A DNA stretch of 64,000 nucleotides, from the NCBI GenBank assembly GCA_039105265.1, contig JAPFFF010000024.1, positions 558,001 through 622,000 on the forward strand, written 5' to 3'. This document shows, piece by piece, positions 1-9,230 of the stretch. Positions within the stretch are counted from its first letter, which is position 1. The number at the start of each line of letters is the position of its first letter. The stretch comes from Tritrichomonas musculus. Lineage: Eukaryota; Parabasalia; Tritrichomonadida; Tritrichomonadidae. Position numbers and translations under genes: made by a program. The notes beneath the pieces were generated by a model. That model was not told the origin of the DNA. It searched no databases and was given only the letters and a program-made list of their open reading frames with translations.

Positions 1-812
1 CAATTGAAAAAGGAAACGTTGAAATTGTTAAACTTTTATTAAAGAGTAAAAAAATTGATATTAATTGTATAAAATCTTTTGAAGATTTTGGAAATGAATT
101 TGAAGAATTGAGCATTAGAAATGAATCATCAAAACGAACTCCATTGCATATTGCAGTAACTAAAAATAATATTGAAATTATTAAACTTTTATTAAGCAAT
201 GAAGAACTTAAAATTAACGAATTTCAAATAATTAAAAAAAGCGATTTATTTTATGATGAAATTGAAGTATGGTTGAAAAATCCAAATTCTTGTAAAGTTA
301 GTTCGAAAGATAATGTCAATTCATTTGAAAATGAAATGGAATCAAAGTCAGCATTGCATATCGCAATTCAAAATGGCAATGCCGAAATTGTTGAACTTTT
401 GTTGTCCAATAAAAAAATTGATGTTAATCTTCATAGTGAATTATTCAGACAAACATATGAACTAGATTATATGAAAGATGAAGAAATATTACAGAAAAAT
501 ACAGGATTACATATTGCAATAGAAAAGAATAATGTTGAAGTTATCAAACTTTTATTGTTCAATGAAAAAGTTAATGTCAATCTTCCAAGCTTGTTGACAT
601 TATCAAACTGTAAATTTGATGATGAAAAAGAGTTAAATGGGAGAGATGTTGAAAGCTTTCCATTACATTTTGCAGTTGAAAAAGGAAATATTGAAATAAT
701 AAAGCTTTTAATGTCAAATAAAAATATCAATGTTAATTTAAAAAATAAGAATGGTGAAAAACCAATTGATTTGACAACAAATATCAAAATTAAAAAATTA
801 TTCAATGAATAG
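1..812 (+). CDS. Ankyrin-repeat protein, 5' end outside window
   Basis: The reading frame is open from base 3 to the TAG at 810-812 and has no start in the window, so the N terminus lies upstream. The translation holds one partial and four full ankyrin-type units of the form 'LHIAIxxxNxEIxKLLLSNxxIxVN' (about nt 3-65, 130-215, 345-430, 505-580, 655-740). They are separated by long, variable, charged linkers. This spaced arrangement is typical of the very large ankyrin families of trichomonads. Such proteins usually mediate protein-protein contacts; no catalytic domain is visible and no partner can be named. The last 20 codons (NKNGEKPIDLTTN) look like a natural end of an ankyrin array. The fold is clear; the role is not. 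Confidence 0.85.
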   Translation, partial: IEKGNVEIVKLLLKSKKIDINCIKSFEDFGNEFEELSIRNESSKRTPLHIAVTKNNIEIIKLLLSNEELKINEFQIIKKSDLFYDEIEVWLKNPNSCKVSSKDNVNSFENEMESKSALHIAIQNGNAEIVELLLSNKKIDVNLHSELFRQTYELDYMKDEEILQKNTGLHIAIEKNNVEVIKLLLFNEKVNVNLPSLLTLSNCKFDDEKELNGRDVESFPLHFAVEKGNIEIIKLLMSNKNINVNLKNKNGEKPIDLTTNIKIKKLFNE

Positions 813-820
813 AAATTGAT

Positions 821-1058
821 ATTAAGGTACAAATCTCATACGTTACCCAACCGCAATTTTTTTTGACATTTATTTAATTTTTCGACATGTTATATAAAAA
901 ATAAATAAAAAAATTTTTAATTGAATTATATAAAAAATAAAGTTCAGAAATCAAAATCTGACACCAATTGAAATTTAAACTTTTTCTGGGAGGGTGCTTT
1001 TCTTAAAATTTTAACGTGCCTTTTTTCAATTTTTAACGTATGAGATTTGTACCTTAAT
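821..1058. mobile_element. MITE-like element with perfect 25-bp inverted repeats
   Basis: Bases 821-845 (ATTAAGGTACAAATCTCATA...) are the exact reverse complement of 1034-1058. About 190 bp of AT-rich, non-coding sequence lies between them. TTAA sits inside both ends (822-825 and 1054-1057) and could be a piggyBac-type target duplication. No transposase is encoded, so this would be a non-autonomous element. It starts 9 bp after the ankyrin stop codon, so a terminator hairpin is the alternative reading. The remaining bases to 1248 hold a long T-run (about 1069-1093) and nothing else recognisable. Confidence 0.5.
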
Positions 1059-1248
1059 GCTTATTTCTTTTTTTTTTTTTTTTTTTTTTTTTTGAAAAAA
1101 TGAATTAGATTTTACCTACTATTTTGAAACATCATTATTTGGTGGAAGTATTGATGAGATAACTGATGCAGTTGAAGAATTTAGGAAAAATTTGAAATTC
1201 AGATATCCAAATAATATTATAAAAAATAAATAAATGAATAAATAAAGA

Positions 1249-1326
1249 TGGCGATTGGTCTAGTGGTTAAGACGTCAGGATATTTACACAGCCCTGGAGA
1301 CCCGAGTTCAAATCCCGGATCGCTAC
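1249..1326 (+). tRNA. tRNA-like gene, copy 1 (identity uncertain, possibly Val-TAC)
   Basis: This 78-nt cloverleaf-like gene has acceptor TGGCGAT paired with ATCGCTA (one G-T wobble) and a D arm GTCT/AGAC around AGTGGTTA. The T arm loop is TTCAAAT, with one A-C mismatch in the stem. The A box (TGGTCTAGTGG) and B box (AGTTCAAATCC) fit RNA polymerase III promoters, and a T5 terminator follows directly. The anticodon arm is abnormal: TCAGG/CCTGG encloses 13 nt instead of 7. TTTACAC inside that loop resembles a Val(TAC) loop, but this would need a bulged stem or a ~6-nt intron. A decayed tRNA-derived sequence is the alternative. Confidence 0.6.
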
Positions 1327-1931
1327 TTTTTATTTATATTTTTTTATTCGTATCATTTCATTTTAATTGTTTTTAAAACTGTTTTTCGATCTTTTAATAA
1401 ATTGATAAATGAATTTAATAATATTGATAATTAACCATTTATTAATACATAAGAATTGCTCTCTGTGAAGTAATTTATCGATATATCCGCATATCATTAA
1501 AAGTTCATTTTCCAAAATTTTGAAAAAATTTAATCATTCTTACATTCAAATTTTTCAGTTATCATAATCAATTAATGATTATTTATTTTCAAATAAATAA
1601 ATAAATAAAAATCTCAAAGAAATTTATTGCCAACCAATTTAAAAGGACTATAAAATTTTAACACAAATTATATTATTCTATAATAATTGAATGAAATAAT
1701 AATTGATTTCTTTCTCAAAAATTTTATAAAATTTTGGAAAATGAACTTTTTTTGATATACTGATATATGAATAAATTATTCCATAAAGAACAATTCTTAT
1801 GCATTAATAAATGGTTAATTATCAATATTATTAAATTAATTTATCAATTTATTAAATGATTGAAAAAAAAAAAATCTTAGAAAACAATTAAAATGAAAAG
1901 AAAAGAAAAGAATAAAAAATATAAATAAAAA

Positions 1932-2009
1932 GTAGCGATCCGGGATTTGAACTCGGGTCTCCAGGGCTGTGTAAATATCCTGACGTCTTAACCACTAGAC
2001 CAATCGCCA
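1932..2009 (-). tRNA. tRNA-like gene, copy 2
   Basis: By eye this is identical over 78 nt to copy 1 (1249-1326), in opposite orientation and converging on it. It has the same acceptor, D arm, T arm and the same 13-nt loop in the anticodon arm. A T-run follows its 3' end on the minus strand. Perfect identity in an AT-rich, otherwise drifting flank suggests recent duplication or selection on the transcript. Confidence 0.6.
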
Positions 2010-2113
2010 TCCATATTCATTTATTTATTTATTCATTTATTATAATTTTATTTGATATCATTCTTAAATTATCAGGATAAAACTTTATCATCAACACCTG
2101 AATAATTAAGCAT

Positions 2114-2193
2114 AACATTCACAGGTGTTGGAAATGATTTAAGAGTACATGTTTGTTCCGGTATTTGATCAGTATTAATTTCAGACATGCTGA
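2114..2193 (-). pseudogene. 80-bp fragment of the cysteine-rich surface-protein gene
   Basis: The minus-strand translation (SEINTDQIPEQTCTLKSFPT) matches the linker ISETNSDQIPEQTSTPKPSP of the large cysteine-rich protein (about nt 4720-4800). At the DNA level the match is best around CACAGGTGTTGG and GGTATTTGATCAG. The piece has no start, no domain and no reading frame beyond the match. It is a small relic between two divergent tRNA-like copies and shows that this gene family sheds fragments into the neighbourhood. Confidence 0.7.
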
Positions 2194-2440
2194 TAATAGT
2201 ATAAAGAATGGAGAAAAATTAAAAAAATAATTCAGCTTTTATGTATATACAATCATATAAAATGATTAACTTTTTGAACAATTATTTAATTGATGGTCAT
2301 TAAAGGCATAAAATTAAAAACAGAAATAGAACATTATGAATTTATTATTAAAATTTTATTCTAATAATTTAAGAATGATATCAAATAAGATTAATAAATA
2401 AATAAATAAATTAATAAATAAAAGAATAAATAAATAAGGA

Positions 2441-2518
2441 TGGCGATTGGTCTAGAGGTTAAGACGTCAGGATATTTACACAGCCCTGGAGACCCGAGTT
2501 CAAATCCCGGATCGCTAC
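2441..2518 (+). tRNA. tRNA-like gene, copy 3
   Basis: This copy is the same as copy 1 except for a D-loop change (TCTAGAGGTT instead of TCTAGTGGTT). The enlarged anticodon arm is unchanged. It has internal A and B boxes and a TTTTT terminator immediately downstream, and it diverges from copy 2 across a 431-bp spacer. Confidence 0.6.
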
Positions 2519-2587
2519 TTTTTATTTATATTTTTTATTCTTTTCTTTTATTATCATTTCATTTCTTTTCATTTTAATTATTTTCTT

Positions 2588-2632
<45 letters not shown>

Positions 2633-3249
2633 ATCATTTAATAAATTAATAAAATAATTTAATAATATTGATAATTAACTATTTATTAAAGAATAAGAAT
2701 TGTTCTCTGTGAAGTAATTTATTCATATATCAGTATAACATAAAAAGTTCATTTTCCAAAAAAATTATAAAATTTTTGAGAAAGAAATCAATCATTATTT
2801 CATTCAATTATTATTGAAAAAAAAATTTTTTGTTAAAATATCTTATTTATTTTAATTTTGTTAATAATTAATTTCTTTGATGTTTTTATTTCTTTATTTC
2901 TTTATTTCTTTATTTACTTATTTACTTATTTATTTGAAAATAAAGAATGATAAATTGAATGTGATAACTGAAAAATTTGAATGTCAGAATTATTGAATTT
3001 TTTCAACAAAATTATTCAAAATTTTGGAAAATGAACTTTTGATGATATGCTGATGTATGAATAAATTATTCCATAAAGAACAATTCTTATTCATTAATAA
3101 ATGGTTAATTATCAATATTATTAAATTAATTTATTAATTTATTAAAAGATCACAAAAAAAAAAAAAAAAAAAAAAAATCTAAGAAAACAATTAAAATGAA
3201 AAGAAATGAAATGATAATAAAAGAAAAGAATAAAAAATATAAATAAAAA

Positions 3250-3327
3250 GTAGCGATCCGGGATTTGAACTCGGGTCTCCAGGGCTGTGTAAATATCCTG
3301 ACGTCTTAGCCTCTAGACCAATCGCCA
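3250..3327 (-). tRNA. tRNA-like gene, copy 4
   Basis: This copy is inverted relative to copy 3. It shares the D-loop A of copy 3 and has one further change (GAGGCTAAGAC), so copies 3 and 4 form a pair distinct from copies 1 and 2. All stems other than the enlarged anticodon arm are preserved. Confidence 0.6.
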
Positions 3328-3642
3328 TCCTTATTTATTTATTCTTTTATTTATTAATCTTATTTGATATCATTCTTTAATTATTAGAATAAATCTTTAA
3401 AAATAAATTCTTCATTTCATTTTGTAAATACTCATATAATAATACTTTGTTTGTATTTTTATATATTTTAAAATTAATAAGATTTCTTATGATGGATGAT
3501 CTAAAGAAATATAACAGATAATATATGCTAATATTATTAAGCAAAAATTCAAATTCTTTATATATATAAGTAAATGTTCATTAATGGTTTATTAAAAATA
3601 GATTCTCTGATTGAAAGCAAAATGAAATATGCAAGTTATTTT
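3328..3642. other. Intergenic, no feature recognised
   Basis: This is AT-rich sequence between the last tRNA-like copy and the 3' end of the cysteine-rich gene. Its first ~60 bp still belong to the palindromic tRNA flank. No open frame or RNA signature is visible beyond that. Confidence 0.5.
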
Positions 3643-6600
3643 TTATACTTCATCTGCTTTTTCGTTATTTTCTGAATCTTGTTCTGATGATTCTCTATTC
3701 TTTTTCTTTATAACTAAGAAATATACAAGAATGAAAATAACTGCTCCAACAACTACAACAACAGCAATAACAATTCCTGCAATTGCTCCAGCATTTAATT
3801 TGTTATCTTTTCCACCGTTATCACCACCTCCTTTGTTATCTTTATTTATCGCATAAAGACGATTTTGTTTGTCACATTCATAATTGTTGTAAGGGCCATG
3901 ATATTCAATCTTACCTCCCCAACCTTCACAATTGAATTGTTTGTTTGATTCTGCAATCAAAAGTTTTTCTTGATCAAGTAATCCTTGAGTTCGTTCTGTT
4001 ATTATTATTTTATTAGGAATACTGTTTATTGTACCTTTAATTTGAGCTTCTTCTCTTTCATTCTGAGATCCACTGAATGAACAATCAAGAGTAGATTGAC
4101 TTAAAAGAACGAATTCATTTATTGAGAGACTAGAAGAAGGAGCAATTGTAACTTTTCCTTTAATTGTAGCATTTTGAATCGTTCCTGAATTTCCATTTTG
4201 AACTTTTAATGAATTGACTTCAACTTTTTGACTATCATCAGACTTTATAATCAATTCTCCACCATTTTGATTGAAATTGATTTCCTCGATAACAATTGGA
4301 CTTGATGGTGTTATAGACAAAACAGATGTTGGAATAATTTGATTAAGATTAACCACTTTATTGGTGTCTGTACTAGCAATTTCAAGTTCTCCTTTTCCAT
4401 CTTTAATTGATGCATGTGTCGATGGATCTAAATTTAGTTTCAAGGGTGAATTTGACTTTGGTATAATATCAAATGTTTTAGTTGTTGTACCTGAATCAAT
4501 ATTAAATGTCAATTCTTTATATTCTCCGGATATTTCAATTGCAATATTTTTATTTTCGGTGTTTTGAATTGTTAAATTAGAAACAGTATTTCCATTGTTT
4601 TGTTTGTTCTCATCATAGTTTAACTTTAACACTATTTGCCCTGAATCATCGTCAATATTTTCTTTATCGAAATTAACGTTTAAATTTCCTTTATCATCAA
4701 CTTCTGAATATTCTGGAGTGATAATCACAGGTGTTGGTGATGGTTTTGGAGTACTTGTTTGTTCTGGTATTTGATCAGAATTGGTTTCTGATATTTCATC
4801 AGAATTTGTTTCTGATGTTTCATATGGAACGCATTTATGATAATTAATTGAATTGGAATTTTGTTCAAAATTATATCCATCTTTACACAAAAGGCATTCA
4901 TCTGAATCGGTACAATATTCACAATTTGGAAGGCATTCACCACATCTGTGGGTTTTGAATCCATTTTCATAAATCATATAGTATCCATTCTTGCATTCTT
5001 CGCAACCTGTTGTAAGATAACATATATTGCAGTTTTCGGCACATTTAATACATTGATCATCTTTTCGATAGTATCCAATATTACAATTAGTACAAATATC
5101 TGATGTCAAACAATTCTGACAATTAGGAGGACATGGTTTACAAGAACTAATTCCATTTTCAAATGTAAGCAAATATCCATCATCGCATTTTTGGCATAAA
5201 GTCTTGTTAAAACAATTTTGACAGTTTTCTGGGCATGGTACGCAATTATTTGTTAATTTACCATCAACAGTATCGAATGTGAATTTTTCAAAGCATGAGT
5301 CACACTTGTCAGGATTTTTCCTACATTTGGAACAATTTTGTGGACATTCAATACATTTTCCAAGGCTAACTCCATCATCACTAATTAGTACATATCCTTC
5401 ATTGCATCCAAAGCATTTGTTATAATCATCATCACAATTATCACAATTCTCAATTTTACACTTTTCACATTTTTTCCCATTTTCATAAGATAATCCATAA
5501 CCTATAAAGCATTCATTGCATTTCGAAGTATCTTTACACTCTTCACAATTATCTGGGCATGATGAACAAATACCCGTGTAAGAACCATTTTCATCAATAA
5601 TTTGGCCTAATATAATTTTACCATTTATATTTTTTTCTTTGCAAATTGTACAAAATGATGAATCATAATTACAATAATTACAGTTTTCAGAACAATGTTC
5701 GCATTGACCAACTTTTTTACCATCAACTTCTTTTCTAACAACACCGTAATTTTCTTTACAAATGGTACAAATTGTATGATCATAATTGCAAGCTTTACAA
5801 TTTTCAGGACATGGTTTGCATTCTCCATTTGGAATTCCATTCTCATCCAAAACAAAGCCATATCCTTTTTCACAATAAAGGCAATGACTAGCATTAAGTT
5901 TACAGTTTGCGCAATTATCTGTGCATTTCTTGCATTCACTTGTACGTCTGCCATTTTCATCTAATACATAACCACTGTCAGAATTACACACTGCACAAAT
6001 CTTTGAATTTGTTTGGCAATTTTGACAGTTTGAACCACATGGTAAACATTTTCCTGTACGTTTTCCATTATCATCTATTTCTAAACCATAACCATCTTCA
6101 CAGCGTGAGCAATTTTTAGAAGCATATGCATAAATTGAACAATGATCATTTGATTTTATGCATTTTTGAGTGTTTTCTTCATTTTCTAAAATGTATCCAT
6201 CTTCACACTTGAGGCAAGTTTCAGAATTGCATTTTACACAATTTGATGAACATGGTTTACATGCTCCATTTGCATCTAAGTAAAAGCCATCTTCGCATTG
6301 AGTGCAAGTTAATGATTTATCGCAAATAGAGCAGTTTTCTGGACAAGAAACGCATTTTCCAGTTGATAAATCATTTTCATATTGTAATGTATAACCAGAT
6401 TTACATTCTTCACAAATTTTATAATTAAAATTACATGAATAACAATTTTTATCCTCGCATTCTGCACAATTAGATGTAACTACACCATTTATTTGTATAT
6501 TTCCATAACCAGATTTGCATCTTAAACAATATTTATAATCAGAAGGGGAACCTTCACAATTATTGCCTCTACTTCTGCATTCAATTGTGTATTTTCTATC

Positions 6601-8901
6601 TTCATCCATGATATTCAAATAATTATGTGCACATTCTCTGCACACTTTTGAATTTTCTGAACAATCTATGCAATTCTTAGGACATTTTTCGCATATTCCA
6701 GAATCTTCTCCATTTGGCAAAATAATTTTTCCATAACCTTTTTGGCAAGAGCTACAATGATCAGAACTACAAAAATTACAAAATTCTGGGCATTTTACGC
6801 AATTTCCAGTTTCTTCATTGTTTTCTCCAATTTCTTTTCTATATCCTTCTATACAACGATTACATTTCGTCGAACTCTCATAACAGCTTTCACAATTGCT
6901 TCCACATAAAGCACATTTTCCTGTTTCATTACCTTGGCTATCTAAAATTGGACCGAAACCAGAGTCGCACGATGTACAAAATGAAGTATTATAATTGCAA
7001 GAAGAGCAGCCAAATGGACATGGTTCACATTTTATGAAGTTTCCATTATCATCAAGAACTAATCCAAAATTGTCATCACATTCTTCGCAAGTTGATATGT
7101 TATCTTCACAATAATAGCAATTGTCCTTACAAGGTGCACATTTACCAGTTGGATTATTATTTTCATCTAAAACTTTGCCATAATGAGAAAAACAATTTGT
7201 GCAAATATTTGAATTTTCTTCACAATCGTAGCAATTTGCTGGACATGGTAAGCATTTTCCAGTAGTTTGGTTGTTTTCATCAATTTCTGGTCCATAATGA
7301 TTATCTGTATCACATTCAGAGCATTTTGTATAATCATCGTTGCATTGCTTGCATAATCCTGCACACTCTTGGCATTGCCCTGTTTTATTACCATCTTTAT
7401 CTAAAACAGGTCCACATCCACTAGAGCAACTTATGCAATAAAAAGGATTTTCAGGAGAAACTGAAGAGCAGCAACTAGGTTTTTCAGCACAAAATCCCAC
7501 TTCTTTTCCTTCATAATCTATAAGACTTGTGCCCATCCAGCATTCACATTTAGAGGCATCGTTTGAGCAGTCACAATTTTTTGACAAGCATAATGAACAT
7601 TTGCCTGTTTTTTGTCCTTGGTCATCTAAAATAAATCCTGCTCCTTCTTCACATTCAGTGCAAATTGAGTTATCATCATCACATTTTTTACAATATTCAG
7701 GGCACTTCCCGCATATACCGGTTTTTTGACCATCTTCTATTACTTCGCCAAAAGTATATCTACAACTGCCACATTTGGAAGCATCTTCAGAACAATCCTT
7801 AAATGAACATCCTTCATTGCATGGTAAGCATCTTCCTGTTTTTATGCCATTTTCAATTTCAAATCCATAGTCACTTTCACATGCTTGGCAAGAAGAAGCG
7901 TTTTCTCTACAATTTCTACAGTTTTCTATTGTACATTTAGCAACTTTTCCTTCATAAACATTATCAGGTCCAAAAACTTTACCATATCCTTCTCTAGCAT
8001 AAGTGCAATAGGTTTTATTTGAGCATACACTGCAGCCTTCTGATTCGCATGGTTCACATTCGTTGGTTTGCTCTCCATCTTTGTAAATGAATCCATAGCC
8101 ATCAAAGCAACTATTACAAATATTAACATCATCTCTGCAATTTGAGCAATTTGAAGGGCATGGAACACATTTTTTATTAACTAAACTGTAGCCTTCAAGG
8201 CAGTAGTCGCATTCATCTAGATTTTTGCATCGGTAACAACCATCTGGACATGATGTACATATTCCATCAACTAAAATATATTGGTAATTCCAATCTGATT
8301 TGCATTCGGTACATTGATTATAATCTTTTGAACAAGATTTGCAATTTGGATCTGAACATTCGGTGCAGATAGAAATATTATCATCAATAACTTTGACACC
8401 ATAACCATCTTTGCATTCTAAGCATTTCATATAATTTGTAGAACAGTTTAAACATAGAGAATCTCGGCATTCATAACATATATTTGTTGATTTGCCATCA
8501 AGATCATATATTAATCCATAATATCTACCAAAATAGTATGCATGGCATAGTGTACATTTTTTGGAGTCATCAAAGCATTGTTTGCAATTGGTGTCTTCGC
8601 AACTTGAACAAATGTTAAGAGAATTTCCATTTTCATCTCTTAATAAACCATATCCCTCTGCACAAGAAGAGCAATTGTCTGATTTCCCTTCACATATTGT
8701 GCATCTAGAAGAACATTGGGCAACAGTCCCTGTTAATTCCCCATTTTCATTTGTTTCTAAAAAATATCCATCAGCAGCTTTGGTGCATAATTTGGATTCA
8801 TCGCATTCTAGGCAACCTTCATTGCATTCTGTTGAAATAGCTTTTTCTTTTATAAATGTTTTTGAGTTTATAAAAGCATGCAAAAAGCATAGGAGTATCA
8901 T
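3643..8901 (-). CDS. Giant cysteine-rich (CxxC repeat) type I membrane surface protein
   Basis: This is a 1752-residue protein. A hydrophobic N terminus (MILLCFLHAF) is a probable signal peptide. Residues ~25 to ~1350 are a long series of ~40-50-residue modules built from CxxC pairs (for example CPxNCxxC, CxxCxxGYG), like furin-like/GCC2-GCC3 or Giardia VSP-type modules. A Ser/Thr/Pro linker follows (~1355-1395, TSTPKPSPTP). Next is a ~300-residue, beta-rich, nearly cysteine-free domain, one transmembrane helix (~1703-1731) and a short basic-then-acidic cytoplasmic tail. It is probably displayed at the cell surface and held by many disulfides; its ligand is unknown. The ATG at 8901 is preceded by an initiator-like TCATTT. 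Decayed pieces of the same family lie on both sides (2114-2193, 10953-11637). Confidence 0.85.
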   Translation of the reverse strand: MILLCFLHAFINSKTFIKEKAISTECNEGCLECDESKLCTKAADGYFLETNENGELTGTVAQCSSRCTICEGKSDNCSSCAEGYGLLRDENGNSLNICSSCEDTNCKQCFDDSKKCTLCHAYYFGRYYGLIYDLDGKSTNICYECRDSLCLNCSTNYMKCLECKDGYGVKVIDDNISICTECSDPNCKSCSKDYNQCTECKSDWNYQYILVDGICTSCPDGCYRCKNLDECDYCLEGYSLVNKKCVPCPSNCSNCRDDVNICNSCFDGYGFIYKDGEQTNECEPCESEGCSVCSNKTYCTYAREGYGKVFGPDNVYEGKVAKCTIENCRNCRENASSCQACESDYGFEIENGIKTGRCLPCNEGCSFKDCSEDASKCGSCRYTFGEVIEDGQKTGICGKCPEYCKKCDDDNSICTECEEGAGFILDDQGQKTGKCSLCLSKNCDCSNDASKCECWMGTSLIDYEGKEVGFCAEKPSCCSSVSPENPFYCISCSSGCGPVLDKDGNKTGQCQECAGLCKQCNDDYTKCSECDTDNHYGPEIDENNQTTGKCLPCPANCYDCEENSNICTNCFSHYGKVLDENNNPTGKCAPCKDNCYYCEDNISTCEECDDNFGLVLDDNGNFIKCEPCPFGCSSCNYNTSFCTSCDSGFGPILDSQGNETGKCALCGSNCESCYESSTKCNRCIEGYRKEIGENNEETGNCVKCPEFCNFCSSDHCSSCQKGYGKIILPNGEDSGICEKCPKNCIDCSENSKVCRECAHNYLNIMDEDRKYTIECRSRGNNCEGSPSDYKYCLRCKSGYGNIQINGVVTSNCAECEDKNCYSCNFNYKICEECKSGYTLQYENDLSTGKCVSCPENCSICDKSLTCTQCEDGFYLDANGACKPCSSNCVKCNSETCLKCEDGYILENEENTQKCIKSNDHCSIYAYASKNCSRCEDGYGLEIDDNGKRTGKCLPCGSNCQNCQTNSKICAVCNSDSGYVLDENGRRTSECKKCTDNCANCKLNASHCLYCEKGYGFVLDENGIPNGECKPCPENCKACNYDHTICTICKENYGVVRKEVDGKKVGQCEHCSENCNYCNYDSSFCTICKEKNINGKIILGQIIDENGSYTGICSSCPDNCEECKDTSKCNECFIGYGLSYENGKKCEKCKIENCDNCDDDYNKCFGCNEGYVLISDDGVSLGKCIECPQNCSKCRKNPDKCDSCFEKFTFDTVDGKLTNNCVPCPENCQNCFNKTLCQKCDDGYLLTFENGISSCKPCPPNCQNCLTSDICTNCNIGYYRKDDQCIKCAENCNICYLTTGCEECKNGYYMIYENGFKTHRCGECLPNCEYCTDSDECLLCKDGYNFEQNSNSINYHKCVPYETSETNSDEISETNSDQIPEQTSTPKPSPTPVIITPEYSEVDDKGNLNVNFDKENIDDDSGQIVLKLNYDENKQNNGNTVSNLTIQNTENKNIAIEISGEYKELTFNIDSGTTTKTFDIIPKSNSPLKLNLDPSTHASIKDGKGELEIASTDTNKVVNLNQIIPTSVLSITPSSPIVIEEINFNQNGGELIIKSDDSQKVEVNSLKVQNGNSGTIQNATIKGKVTIAPSSSLSINEFVLLSQSTLDCSFSGSQNEREEAQIKGTINSIPNKIIITERTQGLLDQEKLLIAESNKQFNCEGWGGKIEYHGPYNNYECDKQNRLYAINKDNKGGGDNGGKDNKLNAGAIAGIVIAVVVVVGAVIFILVYFLVIKKKNRESSEQDSENNEKADEV

Positions 8902-8906
8902 TTTAA

Positions 8907-8912
8907 AAATGA
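8907..8912 (-). promoter_or_regulatory. Initiator-like motif before the cysteine-rich gene
   Basis: The minus strand reads TCATTT a few bases before the ATG. This matches the trichomonad initiator TCA(C/T)(T/A), which lies close to the start codon. Position and motif support ATG 8901 as the true start. Confidence 0.45.
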
Positions 8913-9230
8913 AGTGTGATTCAAAAGATATGGTTATAATTTGAATGCTTATTTAAACAATAAGATAATTGCCCTTCTTTTTTTGTATTATATTTTTAAG
9001 TAAATATTGTAATAATTATAAGTATAATAATAATGATAAATCCAGAAAATTGAAAACTTTTTGATCTATTTCAATACTTTTTATAAACTTTCTTTCAATT
9101 TATAATTATAATATCTTATTAAATTAAAACTTTTATATCATTATTTTGATTTTGTATGTGCTTAATATTAAAAAAGAGATATTTATAATAAAATTTCATT
9201 TTTGATGTATATTAATTGAGATATAGAGAA
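8913..9230. other. Intergenic upstream of the cysteine-rich gene
   Basis: This is AT-rich non-coding sequence between the presumed promoter of the cysteine-rich gene and the left arm of the long inverted repeat. I see no gene, RNA or repeat in it. Confidence 0.5.

Larger units (their letters stand above)
1240..3335. repeat. Palindromic array carrying four tRNA-like copies
   Basis: The four tRNA-like genes alternate in direction (+,-,+,-), and their flanks are inverted copies of each other. The downstream flanks (1327-~1560 against ~1720-1931; 2519-~2790 against ~2990-3249) share T-rich tracts and the block around GGTTAATTATCAATATTATT. The upstream spacer 2010-2440 also has inverted ends around TTTGATATCATTCTTAAATT. 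The spacers 1327-1931 and 2519-3249 contain no other gene, only homopolymer and TTTA-type tracts. Repeated inverted duplication of a ~0.7-kb unit explains the layout. Confidence 0.75.

Noticed and set aside
5625-5964. Antisense and alternative-frame reading frames inside the cysteine-rich gene
   Set aside because: They arise from the periodic codon pattern of the real minus-strand gene and carry no independent features.
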